NCBI GenBank assembly: GCA_023375785.1
Contig: SZWC01000509.1
Location: 268,878-332,877 of the forward strand
Direction of reading: 5' to 3'
Source: Penium margaritaceum
Taxonomy: Eukaryota; Streptophyta; Zygnematophyceae; Desmidiales; Peniaceae
Length of the DNA stretch: 64,000 bases
The notes beneath the pieces are model-generated. The model was given only the letters and a program-made list of their open reading frames with translations, was not told the DNA's origin and made no database searches. This document shows positions 44,042-55,343 of the stretch, piece after piece; position 1 is the stretch's first letter; the number at the start of each line of letters is the position of its first letter. The translations under genes and the position numbers were made by a program.

Positions 44042-45337
44042 AGCATCTTGCATCCTATGTTGGGTGAAGCTGCTGCAAGGGGCAGCAACTTCTATTCTCA
44101 CTTTCTTGCTGCTCCTACTTGTGGAACTGGAATCTCGTGCGCCTTGCGAGGTGCAGCTGCTACAAGGGGCAGAACCTCCTTTTCGTGCTGTCCTGCTAGA
44201 GCTATAGGTGGTACTGGTGCCTCGTGTGCCACGTTGGGTGTAGCTGCTACAAGGGGTAGTATGTCCTTTTCCCGCTATCTTCCTCCTCCTGTTGGTGGCG
44301 CTGGTGCTTCACATGTTGTGCTAGGTGTATCTGTTGCAAGGGGTAGTAGCTCCTTTTCCCATTGTCCAGCTATTGCTCCTGTTGGTGCTAGCACCTCGAG
44401 CACCGCGCTCGGTGCGGCTGCTACAAGGGGCAACACCTCCTTTTCTCATTTTCATGCTGCTAGTGCTGCTGGTTGCGCTAGCGCCTCACACGATGTAATG
44501 GGTGTAACTATTGCAAGGTGCAGCATCTTCTTCTCCCGCTATCCTTCTAGTGCTGCTCATGGTGCATGCACTTCTTGCACCACACTGGGTGCAGCTGCTG
44601 CAAGGGAGAACACCTCGTTTTGCTTTTGTCTTACTAATACTGCTAGTGGAGTGGCATCTCGCACGCCGCACCCATTGCAGCTGCTGCAAGGGACAATACC
44701 TTTTTTTCTAGTTGTCCTGCTGCTACTACTGGTGCTGCTTGCGTTTTGCATGCCACTACTGCTGCAGCCTCAAGGCATCTAGTGCGTGTTCGCGGTGCAC
44801 CCACAGTTGCTAGACGGTCACGCGCGCTTTCATTGCATCTAGTCCATCACCAGCTGGGAGTCTCCAACGTAGACGAGCTCTGTCACGCCTACTCGTTGCA
44901 CCAGGCCAATGCTGAGGAGCAGATGGGCGTACTCCGCATCACTGTTGGTTGTGGCGCTGGCGAGTTGCTCCCACGCCGAGCAGAGGACCCCCTCCGGGTC
45001 GAAGAGGATGGCACCGGCCACCCATGGGGGTCTACGCTAAGGTCTGCTGCACCGTTAAAAAATGGCCAATGTGGGGGAGAGGCAAAGCCCCGTGGGAGAG
45101 GGGGGAGGGGGAGTGGGGACCTGGGGTTTTTGCCTATTTTCTTGCAAGTAATGCAAATTGCACACTTTTGTCACTTGATTTCGACAAGAAATAAATCAAA
45201 TCAGGTATCATATTAAATCATATCGAATATTTGTGCCACAAGGCCAAATGGAAATCAAAATTGGATCAAGCTCACGATCTATGATCCAGCCGATTTCCCA
45301 TTTGATCATTTTTTTAATTGAAATTGTAAACTTTCTG

Positions 45338-45342
<5 letters not shown>
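44042..45342 (+). repeat. Near-identical duplicate of 42610-43946
   Basis: The sequence after the N repeats the end of the 87-bp array, the RNase H-like fragment and the pre-microsatellite DNA, with scattered substitutions and one roughly 37-base deletion near 45280. The junction is a single N inside a GT run, so collapse or misjoining of two alleles or copies is likely. Confidence 0.85.
44830..45050 (-). pseudogene. RNase H-like fragment, second copy
   Basis: It is the same frame as 43409-43591 with one residue changed (LVYVGDSQLVMD). It lies in the duplicated block, so it may be the same locus assembled twice. Confidence 0.55.
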
Positions 45343-45375
<33 letters not shown>

Positions 45376-45399
45376 TCTCTCTCTCCCTGTGTGTGCGTG

Positions 45400-45440
<41 letters not shown>

Positions 45441-45558
45441 ATGTTTGTGTGTGTGTGTGTGTGGGTGTGCCTGTATGTGCATGTGTGTTTGTGTTTGTAT
45501 TTGTCTGTGTACATGTGTGTGTGTGTGTGCGCATGCGCACGTGCACGCGCGTGCGCAC

Positions 45559-45639
<81 letters not shown>

Positions 45640-45668
45640 TGTGTGTATGTGTATGTGTGTATGTGTGT
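45343..45668 (+). repeat. (CT)n, (GT)n and GTGTAT microsatellite
   Basis: About 325 bases of TC repeats passing into TG repeats, with GCGCAC-rich alternating purine/pyrimidine interruptions at 45527-45560. The long translated frames here are repeat artefacts. The stretch could adopt Z-DNA. Confidence 0.95.
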
Positions 45669-47006
45669 TGGGAGCTATACACAAGGGGCCACATCATCGC
45701 ACGTTGGGTTCATGTTGTAACGTTTCCATGAGATCGTCAAACAGGTGTAGGCATTTTGCAAGTCTTCTAACCATTGTTTGTCAGCTTTCAGCCAGACTGT
45801 GTCCGCTCCATCAAGTTGCATTGTGTGCTTTCCATTGTTTGCTGTCCATTATGTGCTTTACATTGTATGCTTTACATTGTGTCTCTACATTGTGTCCTTG
45901 CCTTTGTGTTGCTGAAATGCCTTGGTTCGTAACAGAGCTGTTGTGTCACACTCTTAAGCAGTGACCGGATGGCCACAACTGTGGCTGCTTGTGTGCACGC
46001 AAGCATGCAGCAGGCTTGCACACGTGCATACATTAACTCATTTGCACATGCATGCAAAAGTGCATAAATTTGTGATACCAGGACAATGATGGTTGGACCA
46101 CTGTTGTCGGTGGCACACTCAGTGAGCTGGGTGGCCGTGACTTTGTTGGGAGAGCGCAACAGGACTTACGCTGCTCCAAATTGCACACCATAACGGGTTG
46201 ATGCGGTGCAGGCCAGAAAATGTGACGAGAAGCTTAAAATTTGAGTACTCGTCATTTCCGGCCAAAGTTTTCAACCCTTCAATCTGCCATGCTTCTGCTT
46301 GTGTGACCTTGTCAGTCTGCCGTGGCAACCACAATGACGGCTGTCAGTCTAAAACCTCTCACTGGCTATGCCATGCCATGCCATCCATGCGATGCCATGC
46401 CATGCATGATGCACCCACCCTGAGTTGCATACGTATGTATGCAGCTTAGGGATATGAGGAAGCAATTTCAAATGTGTCCCATCATCTTTACACATATTTT
46501 GTACTCACCTGCAACCTTTACAACTACTCCAAATTACATTCTATTCACAGTGATACTTCCATTACATGCCTTTGTTCATCAACATTGCATGTGGATGCAT
46601 GCATGGCCGTGCTTGCATCAGAATTGGGTGTCAGGTGTGGGAGGGTGTTCATGCTAGTGTGGAGAAATGTGCATGTTGTGCCTCATCTATCCACGCACCC
46701 GTCTGCCCGCTCGCCCACCAACACACCTGTGGACTTGTTTTCCTTGCTATGTAAGGTGTGCTGCCACGTAGATGAGTGAAACATTGTAGCGTTAGATGAA
46801 AGAAGCGAGGGAAACATTTTCACCACAGAGTAGAAGGTGCAACACTTCATAATCTTTTCTTGTTGACTTCCTGGAACGGCGATATAGACGAGAATAGTGA
46901 TATTTGCATCTGCGTTTGAGTTCGCGTGCGTGAATGCTGGTTCTCTCATCAACGTAGTTGTTTTCTTCTGAGGGAGTGCAGTTTGATGCATTTGAATAGC
47001 TTATGG
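45669..47006. other. No recognisable gene; CATGC-rich stretch
   Basis: Several GCATGC/CATGCAT words cluster at 45990-46055 and 46590-46615, and a short ATGCC pentamer repeat lies at 46366-46410. Frames are short and match nothing. It ends at a Copia-II LTR. Confidence 0.45.
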
Positions 47007-49357
47007 TGTGAACCGGCCTAAGGCGAACGGACCAGAAGACAGGGCCGACACATGAGCACCTGCCATCCGCTCCTGGCATTTCAGCTAGGAGAAGATATCA
47101 CCCTCAGAATCACGGTTCCACACTGAGCATTTCCTAGGCAATCACTTGCTAGCAACTGTGTCCACTTAACACATGGTCACTTTCGCACGAGGTGCCATTC
47201 AGAGACTCCTGGGGCTTAGACCAACCACTGTCTTCTTTATACTATTCCTTAGTTGGACGGCTATGTGAGGAGCATCTAAGGCCAGATTGTGTAATTAGAA
47301 TGAGGAATGAGCCTAGTACAAATAGTCCTAGGCCTGGCTTCTAAGGTGTGTGGGTAGTGGCACTTTTGGGGTGGTCACTCCACACCACCTCACCAGTCCG
47401 CCAATTGGCGCATCCACTGACCGCCAAGTGGCGCACTCTCCTCATGCATGGATAGATGTCTTAGAAACCTCCCCCTGTGCGGGAAGGTCAGAAAGGCCTC
47501 CTGCGCACAACAAGGCTCGAACGTAGGAACTGGNTATTCCTTAGTTGGACGGCTATGTGAGGAGCATCTAAGGCCAGATTGTGTAATTAGAATGAGGAAT
47601 GAGCCTAGTACATATAGTCCTAGGCCTGGCTTCTAAGGTGTGTGGGTAGTGGCACTTTTGGGGTGGTCACTCCACACCACCTCAGCAGTCCGCCAATTGG
47701 CGCATCCACTGACCGCCAAGTGGCGCACTCTCCTCATGCATGGATACATGTCTTAGAAATCTCCCCCTGTGCGGGAAGGTCAGAAAGGCCTCCTGCGCAC
47801 AACAAGGCTCGAACGTAGGAACTGGTGTCCTTAAGTCCAACGTGCTATCCATTGCGCTACACTGCTGGTGTCACGCTTGGACTTGCACCACGAACCAGGT
47901 ATGGGGGACTTACTCCAAGGGAGCAGTGCATGCCCAACCGCTCGCTGAGCTATAGCAGTGGCCGAAGGGGCATAAACAACAATCTCTCCCTAGCACCTCT
48001 GGCCACCTGCCATGATAATCTCCTTTTGCATGAACCCGTAGCTCTGCATTGTGTTTGTGTACCTCAGTTGTCTTGGTCTCTAGTCCTCGTCTCTTGCATC
48101 CACCATGATGATTCCTTGAACGCCTGTAGCATGCAAGTCGCAATCAAGCGGCTTGATCACGAAATCTGCAAGCATCCTCTTGGTTTCAATGCCATGTTGA
48201 CTTCGACTTCCGACTTGAGGGGGTCAAGTCGGAGTCGCCAAGTCGATCCAAGTCGACTTGGACGTCGACTTGACTTGACCCCCTCGTAGCAACCCGGGAC
48301 AGTTTACACTGTTTTCTATGTCTCGTATAAGGGAAACAAAGAACCGGGAATTTTATTTTCAAGGGGGCGAGCTCAAACTCCGCTGGGCCTAGCGAGGCCT
48401 CGAGGCACGTTCACCCTGCCTTGTTGGGCGGCTGGTCATCGCGGCTTCACCTTATTCGCGAAGGGCATCTCATGCGAAGTGGGGAGTGGATGGATGCTCG
48501 GCTAACAGCCAAGCACCTAGCCACTCCAAGAATGCATCGCACCACGCCACGTCGGCATGGCTTGGATGGATGCTCGGCTAAAAGCCAAGCACCCGTCGGT
48601 CTGCACCACGTCAGTGCGCTGTCGCTCCCTCGCTCGCTCACATGACACGATGCGGATTCTTGATGCTTGGCTAACAGCCAAGCACCCATCGCTTCGTGCC
48701 ACGTCAGCACCCTCTCGCTCGACCTCTCACTCGCTTTTCCACTTCCTTACTGCCGCGAGCCATCAGGGTCGAGCTAGACCTCCCGGCACGTTTCCGCTCT
48801 GAAAACTGGGAAATCGGCCAATGCCCTGGATGCCCCTATGAGCTGGGTGAGACATTCAATATGCCAGCTAGTGGTGTCTTAGAAGTCAAGGTAGGATGTG
48901 CAGTATGGTGGGTAATGCGAAAAATTATCAAGAAAAGGCCACATCTAGTCCATGATGAGAACATGCGTATGGCATGAATGACTTGCAAAACCCATTGTAC
49001 AGGTGTTTTGGTGCGTCTTAAAAACCAACTTGGATATGCCCAAGTCGACTTGGGTGGCTAGGTGCCGACTTCCGACTTCCGACTTGGCGACTCCAAGTCG
49101 ACTTCGACTTGGAGAAGTCAACATGGTTTCAATGTGCTATAGTTCCATGACACCCACGGCAACAAGGTCGCGTGAGTAGTGGTACCGAATGTCGATTTGC
49201 TTTGTTCGCCGGGAAATTACGTCCTCCCCCATAGCGATGGCGCTCTGGTTGTCCACGCGGATGACAGTTGCTTCCTCTTGTGGTGCCTTGATCTTGTTGA
49301 GAAAGCTGCGAGACCACTGTGTTTCCTTACACACTTCCAAGAGTGTGATGTACTCGG
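47007..49357 (-). mobile_element. Copia-II M2, minus strand: 3' LTR and end of RNase H, carrying a MITE
   Basis: The LTR occupies 47007-47981, but a single N at 47534 is followed by a repeat of about 300 bases already present, so the true LTR is about 686 bp. Right of it lie the purine tract GGGAGAGA and the pol end, interrupted by the MITE at 48192-49126. 49135-49357 continues with the RNase H end and stops at an N. The same pol end without the MITE is at 49816-50250. Confidence 0.75.
48192..49126. mobile_element. 935-bp hAT-type MITE, related to the hAT at 7654
   Basis: The ends are CCATGTTGACTT and AAGTCAACATGG, a perfect 12-bp terminal inverted repeat. Flanking 8-bp direct repeats TTTCAATG lie at 48184-48191 and 49127-49134. 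An empty site (one TTTCAATG) is present at 50018-50025. Subterminal CGACTT/AAGTCG motifs match those of the full-length hAT. The interior has three hairpin-forming repeats (CTCGGCTAACAGCCAAGCAC type) at about 48494, 48570 and 48664. No transposase coding. Confidence 0.92.
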
Positions 49358-49358
49358 N

Positions 49359-49815
49359 TTCTTTATACTATTCCTTAGTTGGACGGCTATGTGAGGAGCA
49401 TCTAAGGCCAGATTGTGTAATTAGAATGAGGAATGAGCCTAGTACAAATAGTCCTAGGCCTGGCTTCTAAGGTGTGTGGGTAGTGGCACTTTTGGGGTGG
49501 TCACTCCACACCACCTCACCAGTCCGCCAATTGGCGCATCCACTGACCGCCAAGTGGCGCACTCTCCTCATGCATGGATAGATGTCTTAGAAACCTCCCC
49601 CTGTGCGGGAAGGTCAGAAAGGCCTCCTGCGCACAACAAGGCTCGAACGTAGGAACTGGTGTCCTTAAGTCCAACGTGCTATCCATTGCGCTACACTGCT
49701 GGTGTCACGCTTGGACTTCCACCACGAACCAGGTATGGGGGACCTACTCCAAGGGAGAAGTGCATGCCCAACCGCTCGCTGAGCTATAGCAGTGGCCAAA
49801 GGGGCATAAACAACA
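49359..49815 (-). repeat. 3' LTR of Copia-II M3 (truncated at an N)
   Basis: The right boundary is CA before ATCTCTCCC (the purine tract on the minus strand). The left 230 bases of a full LTR are missing at the N. It contains the tRNA-Arg-like segment. Confidence 0.75.
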
Positions 49816-49879
49816 ATCTCTCCCTAGCACCTCTGGCCACCTGCCATGATAATCTCCTTTTGCATGAACCCGTAGCTCT

Positions 49880-51530
49880 GCATTGTGTTTGTGTACCTCA
49901 GTTGTCTTGGTCTCTAGTCCTCGTCTCTTGCATCCACCATGATGATTCCTTAAACGCCTGTAGCATGCAAGTCGCAATCAAGCGGCTTCATCACGAAATC
50001 TGCAAGCATCCTCTTGGTTTCAATGTGCTATAGTTCCATGACACCCTTGGCAACAAGGTCGCGTGAGTAGTGGTACCGAATGTCGATTTGATTTGTTCGC
50101 CGGGAAATTACGTCCTCCCCCATAGCGATGGCGCTCTGGTTGTCCACGCGGATGACAGTTGCTTCCTCTTGTGGTGCCTTGATCTTGTTGAGAAAGCTGC
50201 GAGACCACTGTGTTTCCTTACACACTTCCAAGAGTGTGATGTACTCGGCCTCAGTAGTAGACAGCAAGATGCAGTCCTGCTTCATGCTCGCCCATGGGAC
50301 CGCACCACCGTTGAGAAGACAGACAAAGCCCGAGGTGGACTTCATGTCGTCAAGCCGTCCTCCCCAGTCAGCATCGCTGTAGCACGTGAGTCGCAGAGAG
50401 TCTGATCCTTCAAGACCTCCAAGCTGAAGTCCCATGTGCCGTGTCTTTTTGAGATAGTGGAAGATCCGCTTAACGGCTTGCCAGTGTTGTGGCCCAGGAT
50501 TAGCCACGAACCTGCTCACCTGACCTACCACATAAGCGATGTCAGGTCGCGTACCCACCATCGCGTACATGAGGCTCCCAACAGCGGACTGGTACGGGAT
50601 GTTTTGCATTTCCCGCCGCTCCGCCTCGTTACTTGGGTTCATGGAGGAGGAGAGATTGCACTCGGAGGCCATAGGGGCACTGATGGGTTTGCTATCCTCC
50701 ATGTTGTAGTGCTTCAAGACGTCCATGATGTACTTGGTCTGGTTGAGTTCAATGGTGCCTGCTTTGCGGTTGTGGTGGATGGCAATCCCGAGGTAGTACT
50801 CGAGAGGACCCATGTCCTTCATCTTGATCCTGCTGCTCAGCTGCTCCTTCAGGCCCACAATGGCCTCATGCGAGGAAGAACACATGATCAGATTGTCCAC
50901 ATACAACGCCACAAGAAGATAGCCACGCCCGTCGTCTTGCACATAGACACTGGGATCATTCTTGCAGTGCGCGAAGAAGACCTCAGCCATGAAGCTGTCC
51001 ATCTCCTTGTACCAGATCCGTGGGGCCTGTTCCAGCCGGTACAACGCCTTCACCAGCCGACACACCTTTCCTATGGGTGCATCCACCCCCTCCAGCACTT
51101 CCATGAGCACCTCTTTGTCTAACTTCCCGTAAAGGAAAGTTGTTTTGACGTCCATCTGATGGATCTCCCGGTCTTTGGCAGCAGCGACCGCCAGCAGGGA
51201 CCTGATGGAGGCGAACGTGATGACCGGTGCAAAGGTCTCATCGTACTCGGGTCCTGCGTGCTGAGAGAATCCCTTCGCCACGACCCTTGCCTTGTACTTG
51301 TCAATGATGTTGTCCTGCTTCCGCTTCAGTCTAAGCACCCACTTTGGGCCCACCACGTGAGCGTTAGCGGGTTTGTCCACCAGCACCCATGTACCATTCT
51401 CTTCGATGGATGCAAGCTCGCTGTCCACCATCTCCTTCCATTTGGCCACATCGAGCCTTGTCAGCGCCTCTACCACACTGAGCGGCTCTCCCAGTGCCAA
51501 ACAGGACCAGCTCAGTCCAGTCTAGCCTCG
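49880..51530 (-). pseudogene. Copia-II reverse transcriptase-RNase H, M3
   Basis: A 490-codon frame (50028-51500) covers KWKEMVDSELASIEENGTWV, KARVVAKGFSQHAG, MDVKTTFLYGKLDKEVLME, RIWYKEMDSFMAEVFFAHCK and most of RNase H (CYSDADWGGRLDDMKSTSG, STTEAEYITL, RVDNQSAIAM). The reverse-transcriptase site is YVDN, so the second Asp is Asn. The frame ends in TAG at 50028-50030, where the plus-strand element has CAG (36831-36833). Further on TAA at 49950-49952 stands where it has CAA. Confidence 0.85.
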
Positions 51531-53300
51531 GGTGTCACCGTTATACTGTGGAATTTGTTTTCTTTGCCGCATGCCACGGTGCGGCATTGCTGGTGCTTCA
51601 TCTCTGCTATGTTGCTGCTCCCATGGTGCAGGCTGCCCTGAAGTTAAATCTTCCTCTAGTGAAGAGCCACTTACCTCCGAGCTGGTCTCAGAGGCCTCGG
51701 ACGTCTCCGACTCCGTGTGAAAGCCCGCCGATGCGTTAGCTTGTGCAGCCGCTCTCCCTAGCACACCACTGTTCTCAGTGGCCTACCGTACTGGCACCAA
51801 TTGCCAGTTTTTAGGAGCTTGATCCCCTGACTCCAGCAGCACCAACCACTCTCCCTGTTTTGGAGCTTGCGTGGGATCAATCTGCTCTCCCTTGCCTAGT
51901 GTCCTTTCATTGAAAGTCACGTCCCAGCTGGCAATAAGCCTTCTTGCTGTCAGATCCCATAGGTAGGTCTTGTGGGCCGTCTCGTAGCCCACCATCACGT
52001 ACTTTTGCGCTCTTGCATCCAGCTTCCCGCCACCCTCTCCCGCCTGGACCTTTGCCCATGCGTTGCAGCCAAAAATTCACAGGTGTGAGGCGTCCGGCTT
52101 CTTTCCTGACCACACCTCTTGTGGCGTCGTCTGCTGCTTGCCCTTTTTCTTGCCACGCCTTCCCAAAGCAGCTGCGGGAGTCAGGTTGACAATGTAGCAT
52201 GCTCTTCTTGCAGCTTCTGCCCAGAAGCGCGGTGGGAGTTTGCATCAAACAGCATGCTACGCACCATGCCAAGGATGGTCTGGTTCATCCGCTCGGCCAC
52301 ACCATTGCTTTGCAGTGTGTAGGGCGTTGTAGGCTGGTGGCTAATCCCGTGTTGCCGCAACCAGCCCTTGCATGCTTCATACTCTCCGCCGTTGTTGCTT
52401 CGCACTGCCTTGACCATTTTTCCAGTCTGCCGCTCCACCATGGCGACAAACTCCAGGAACTTCTCTCTGACCTCTCCTTCAGTTTTAAGGAAGAAGATCC
52501 ACACCTTGCGGCTGTGGTTGTCGATGAAAGTCTGGAAGTACTTACTGCCATCATTCAACGCCGTGCGAAAGTGTCCGCACACGTCGGTGTGAATCAGGTC
52601 AAGGGCTGCTTCTACGCGGCGACCGTTGCGCTCAAAGCGCTTTCGCTTGGTCTTGCCTTGGAGGCAAGGTTCACACAGGTTGCCACACCCAGTCGCATCC
52701 TTCTTGAACCCGTCCATGCCACGGACCAGCTGCTGTTGTTGCATGACTTGCAGCGTGCTGTTTGCAATGTGCCCAAATCGTCTATGCCAAAGCCCTGCGT
52801 CTTCGTCCTTTGTGGCATGGGGTACCTTTTGAGTACCCGTTGGTGTTTTCTCCTGCGTAGGTGCCGAGATCATTGCCTCTGCCGCACCTGCATGACCCTC
52901 GTCTTTTGAGCTCTCTGCCGTGATTGTCTGCAGCACGTAAAGCCCATCGAATCGTGGAACCTGAGCAACGAGGTCTTTTCTGGCGTAGAGCACCTCGATG
53001 TCCTCGTTCTTGATGATGACCTCCTTCTTCTGCGTGAACACCACCGTCATGTCGTTGTCCGTGATTTTTTACATAGACAGGAGGTTTGCCGCAAACGAGG
53101 GCACGTAGACCACGTCACGAAGCCGCAGATCCTTCTCCTCACCCTTCAGTCTGATGCTCACCAGCTTGTCTCCCACACCCTTTGTGTTCACAATGCTGCC
53201 GTTGGTGCATCTGAACCGCCACTCAGTGGGGCCGATGGATAAAAACTCCAGCCTGGTCATTGCTAGACTGATGGTCATTGCCGGAGTTCAGCCAGAAGGC
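51522..53300 (-). pseudogene. Copia-II protease and integrase, M3
   Basis: The protease has WLNSGNDH, with the DSG Asp changed to Asn, then RLRDVVYVPSFAANLLSM and a TAA. Frame 52181-53050 holds the integrase zinc domain (LWHRRFGHIANSTLQVMQQQ, CGNLCEPCLQGKTKRKRFER) and core (LIHTDVCGHF, KAVRSNNGGEYEAC, GVAERMNQT). The second catalytic Asp (SDN in P) is SNN. Frame changes near 52190-52270 precede the C-terminal region (51907-52272) and the acidic linker TESETSEASETSSEVSG. Confidence 0.8.
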
Positions 53301-54323
53301 TCCTGGCCTGAGCAGAGCCGCTCCCTTTGTTGGAGGTGTGCTCTGATCCATCATGTTAATGGCCTCTTTGCCAGCATTTTTCCAGCCTTTGTTCCCACTC
53401 CTCCCGTCGTTTTCCTTCTTTGGCGATCTGCACTCTCTTCCCCAGTGCCCAGGTTTGCCACAATTGTGGCAGCAGCCCTGTCGCTTGGGAACCTTGCCGC
53501 CATTGTTGCCTCCGCCGCCACTGCTTCCACTGCTGCCGTTCTGACCAGAGGCCGACCATCTGCTCCCGCGGCCATTGTAGCGTGCGGCATAGGCTGAGAA
53601 GTTAGCCTCACTGTCGCTCCGACGTGTGCTCGTTTTGCACGTACTTGGACACTGCCGTGTACGTCAGGTCGTTCTCCTTCCAACCACCCATGACGGTGAT
53701 CATTGGACTCCGGCTCTCCGGTAGCGCCATGAGAAGGATCATGGCCTGCATCTTTTCATCAAGGTTCTAGTTCATTTGGCGAGCCTCACCAAGGAGTCTT
53801 TCAAACTCCTGTAAGAAGTCAGGGATAGACTCCCCCTCATTCACCTGCATGCTGATCAGCTGTTGTAGGATGAATAATCTGTGCTCAAGGGAGGTGGATT
53901 GGTGTACACGTTTGAGCTTATCGAAAGCATCCGAAGCCACTGTGAACCTCGCAATGATGGGAACATACTTTTTGGCTATCACGTTTCTGAGGAATGACCT
54001 GAAAATATCATTTCGATCCATCCATGCCTCATGCTTGATGAAGCCTGCTCCTCTCCCTTCAGTAGCTTGATGAAGCCCCGCACTTTCATCGCCAGCTCAA
54101 ACTGCCATCGCGAAAGGAGGAAGTCAATCCCCTTGAAAATGGGGATTCCTCCCAATGGTCCAAGACCTTGTGGTAGTGACGTAGTACTCACAGTTGCTCC
54201 AGTGGTCTGCCCTATGGTACCCACTGTTGAGTTTGAGGACTTCCCTGCGGCAGCCTCCACTCCTCCTAATGGGTCAACCATTTTTGTTGCCCTTATCCAC
54301 TTCCCGCTTCTCTGCTGCGTCAA
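53301..54323 (-). pseudogene. Copia-II gag, M3
   Basis: Frame 53979-54323 has GKWIRATKMVDPLG and RWQFELAMKVRGFIKLLKGE. A short deletion shifts the frame to 53767-54021 (YVPIIARFTVASDAFDKLKR, NEGESIPDFLQEFERLLGEA), which ends in TAG where P has TGG (Trp). The zinc knuckle CHNCGKPGHWGREC lies near 53435-53480. Compared with P it lacks the G-run frameshift, so the two copies broke independently. Confidence 0.8.
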
Positions 54324-54641
54324 GGCCGATGTAGGCTGATGTCAGCTGATGTCTGCTACCGGTTTTAAGATGCAGATCCGTTGCTTTCCCCTCCAGCCGA
54401 TGTTCACCCGCAGACAGAGAAGATATCTACACCAACACACCTAGGGTCTTGCCTCCAAGGGCAGAGCGTGTCCTGGTTGGGACACAAGGGTCGTGCCTCC
54501 AAGGGAAGAGCTTGTCCTTGGTCCCTGTGTGCTGAGTGCAGACCCAGCCGTTCGACCTGATGGAGATGATGGAGCCGGTGTGCGCACCTGGAGAGAGCAT
54601 ACCAGAGTTGAGCAAAGAGCGCCTTACAACTGGTCAACGTG

Positions 54642-54656
54642 GGCTTATAACCCTTT
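54642..54656 (-). promoter_or_regulatory. Primer-binding site of Copia-II M3
   Basis: On the minus strand the LTR end GGTTGACA is followed by AAGGGTTATAAGCCCACG. That is the half-tRNA initiator-Met site of P (GGGTTATGGGCCCAC) with two substitutions. Confidence 0.6.
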
Positions 54657-55343
54657 GTCAACCAGCCTGAAGCGAACGGACAAGAAAACAGGGCTGATAC
54701 AATAGCACCTGCCATCCGCTCCTAGCATTTCAGCTAGGACAAGATATCACCCTCAGGATCAGGGTTCCACACGGAGCATTTCCTAGGCAATTACTTGCTA
54801 GAAACTGTGTCCACTTAACACTTGGTCACTTTCGCGCGAGGTGCTAGTCAGAGACTAAATCCTGGGGCTTAGACCAACCAATGTCTTCTTTGTACTGTTC
54901 TTTTGTTGGATGGCTCTGTGAGGAGCATCTAAGGCCAGATTGTGTAGTTAGAATGAGGAATGAGCCTGGTACATATAGTCCTAGGCCTGGCTTCTAAGGT
55001 GTGTGGGTAGTGGCACTTTTGGGGTGGTCACTCCACACCACCTCACCAGTCCGCCAATTGGCGCATCCACTGACTGCCAAGTGGTGCGCTGTCCTCATAC
55101 ATGGAGAAAAGTCTAAGAAACTTCCCCCTTTGTTGGAAGGTCACAAAGGCCTCCTTCTCACACCAAGGCTCGAATGCAGGAACTGTTTTCCCTAAGTCCA
55201 ACGTGCTATCCATTGCGCTACGTTGTTGGTGTCACGCTTGGACTTGCACCACGAACCAGTTATGGGGGACTTACTCCAAGGGAGCAGTGCATGCCCAACC
55301 TGTCCGCTAAGCTATAGCTTTGGCCAAAGGGGCATAAAAAACA
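54657..55343 (-). repeat. 5' LTR of Copia-II M3 (687 bp)
   Basis: On the minus strand it starts TGTTTTTTATGCCCC and ends CTGGTTGACA. Length and order match the 688-bp LTRs of P. It contains the tRNA-Arg-like segment near 55205. Confidence 0.85.

Larger units (their letters stand above)
49359..55343 (-). mobile_element. Copia-II M3, minus strand, 5' LTR to partial 3' LTR
   Basis: Reading leftwards: 5' LTR 54657-55343, primer site, gag, protease-integrase, reverse transcriptase-RNase H, purine tract GGGAGAGA and a 3' LTR (49359-49815) cut by the N at 49358. All domains are present but decayed; several active-site Asp codons have become Asn. Confidence 0.85.

Noticed and set aside
42610-45342. 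True tandem segmental duplication
   Set aside because: Not excluded, but the lone N inside a GT run makes an assembly duplicate more likely; kept only as an assembly finding.
45208-45964. Cys/Val/His/Thr repeat proteins of 100-240 codons
   Set aside because: Direct translations of (GT)n/(CT)n microsatellite.
48490-48690. CRISPR-like repeats
   Set aside because: Only three diverged hairpin repeats, inside a MITE with clear terminal inverted repeats and target duplications.
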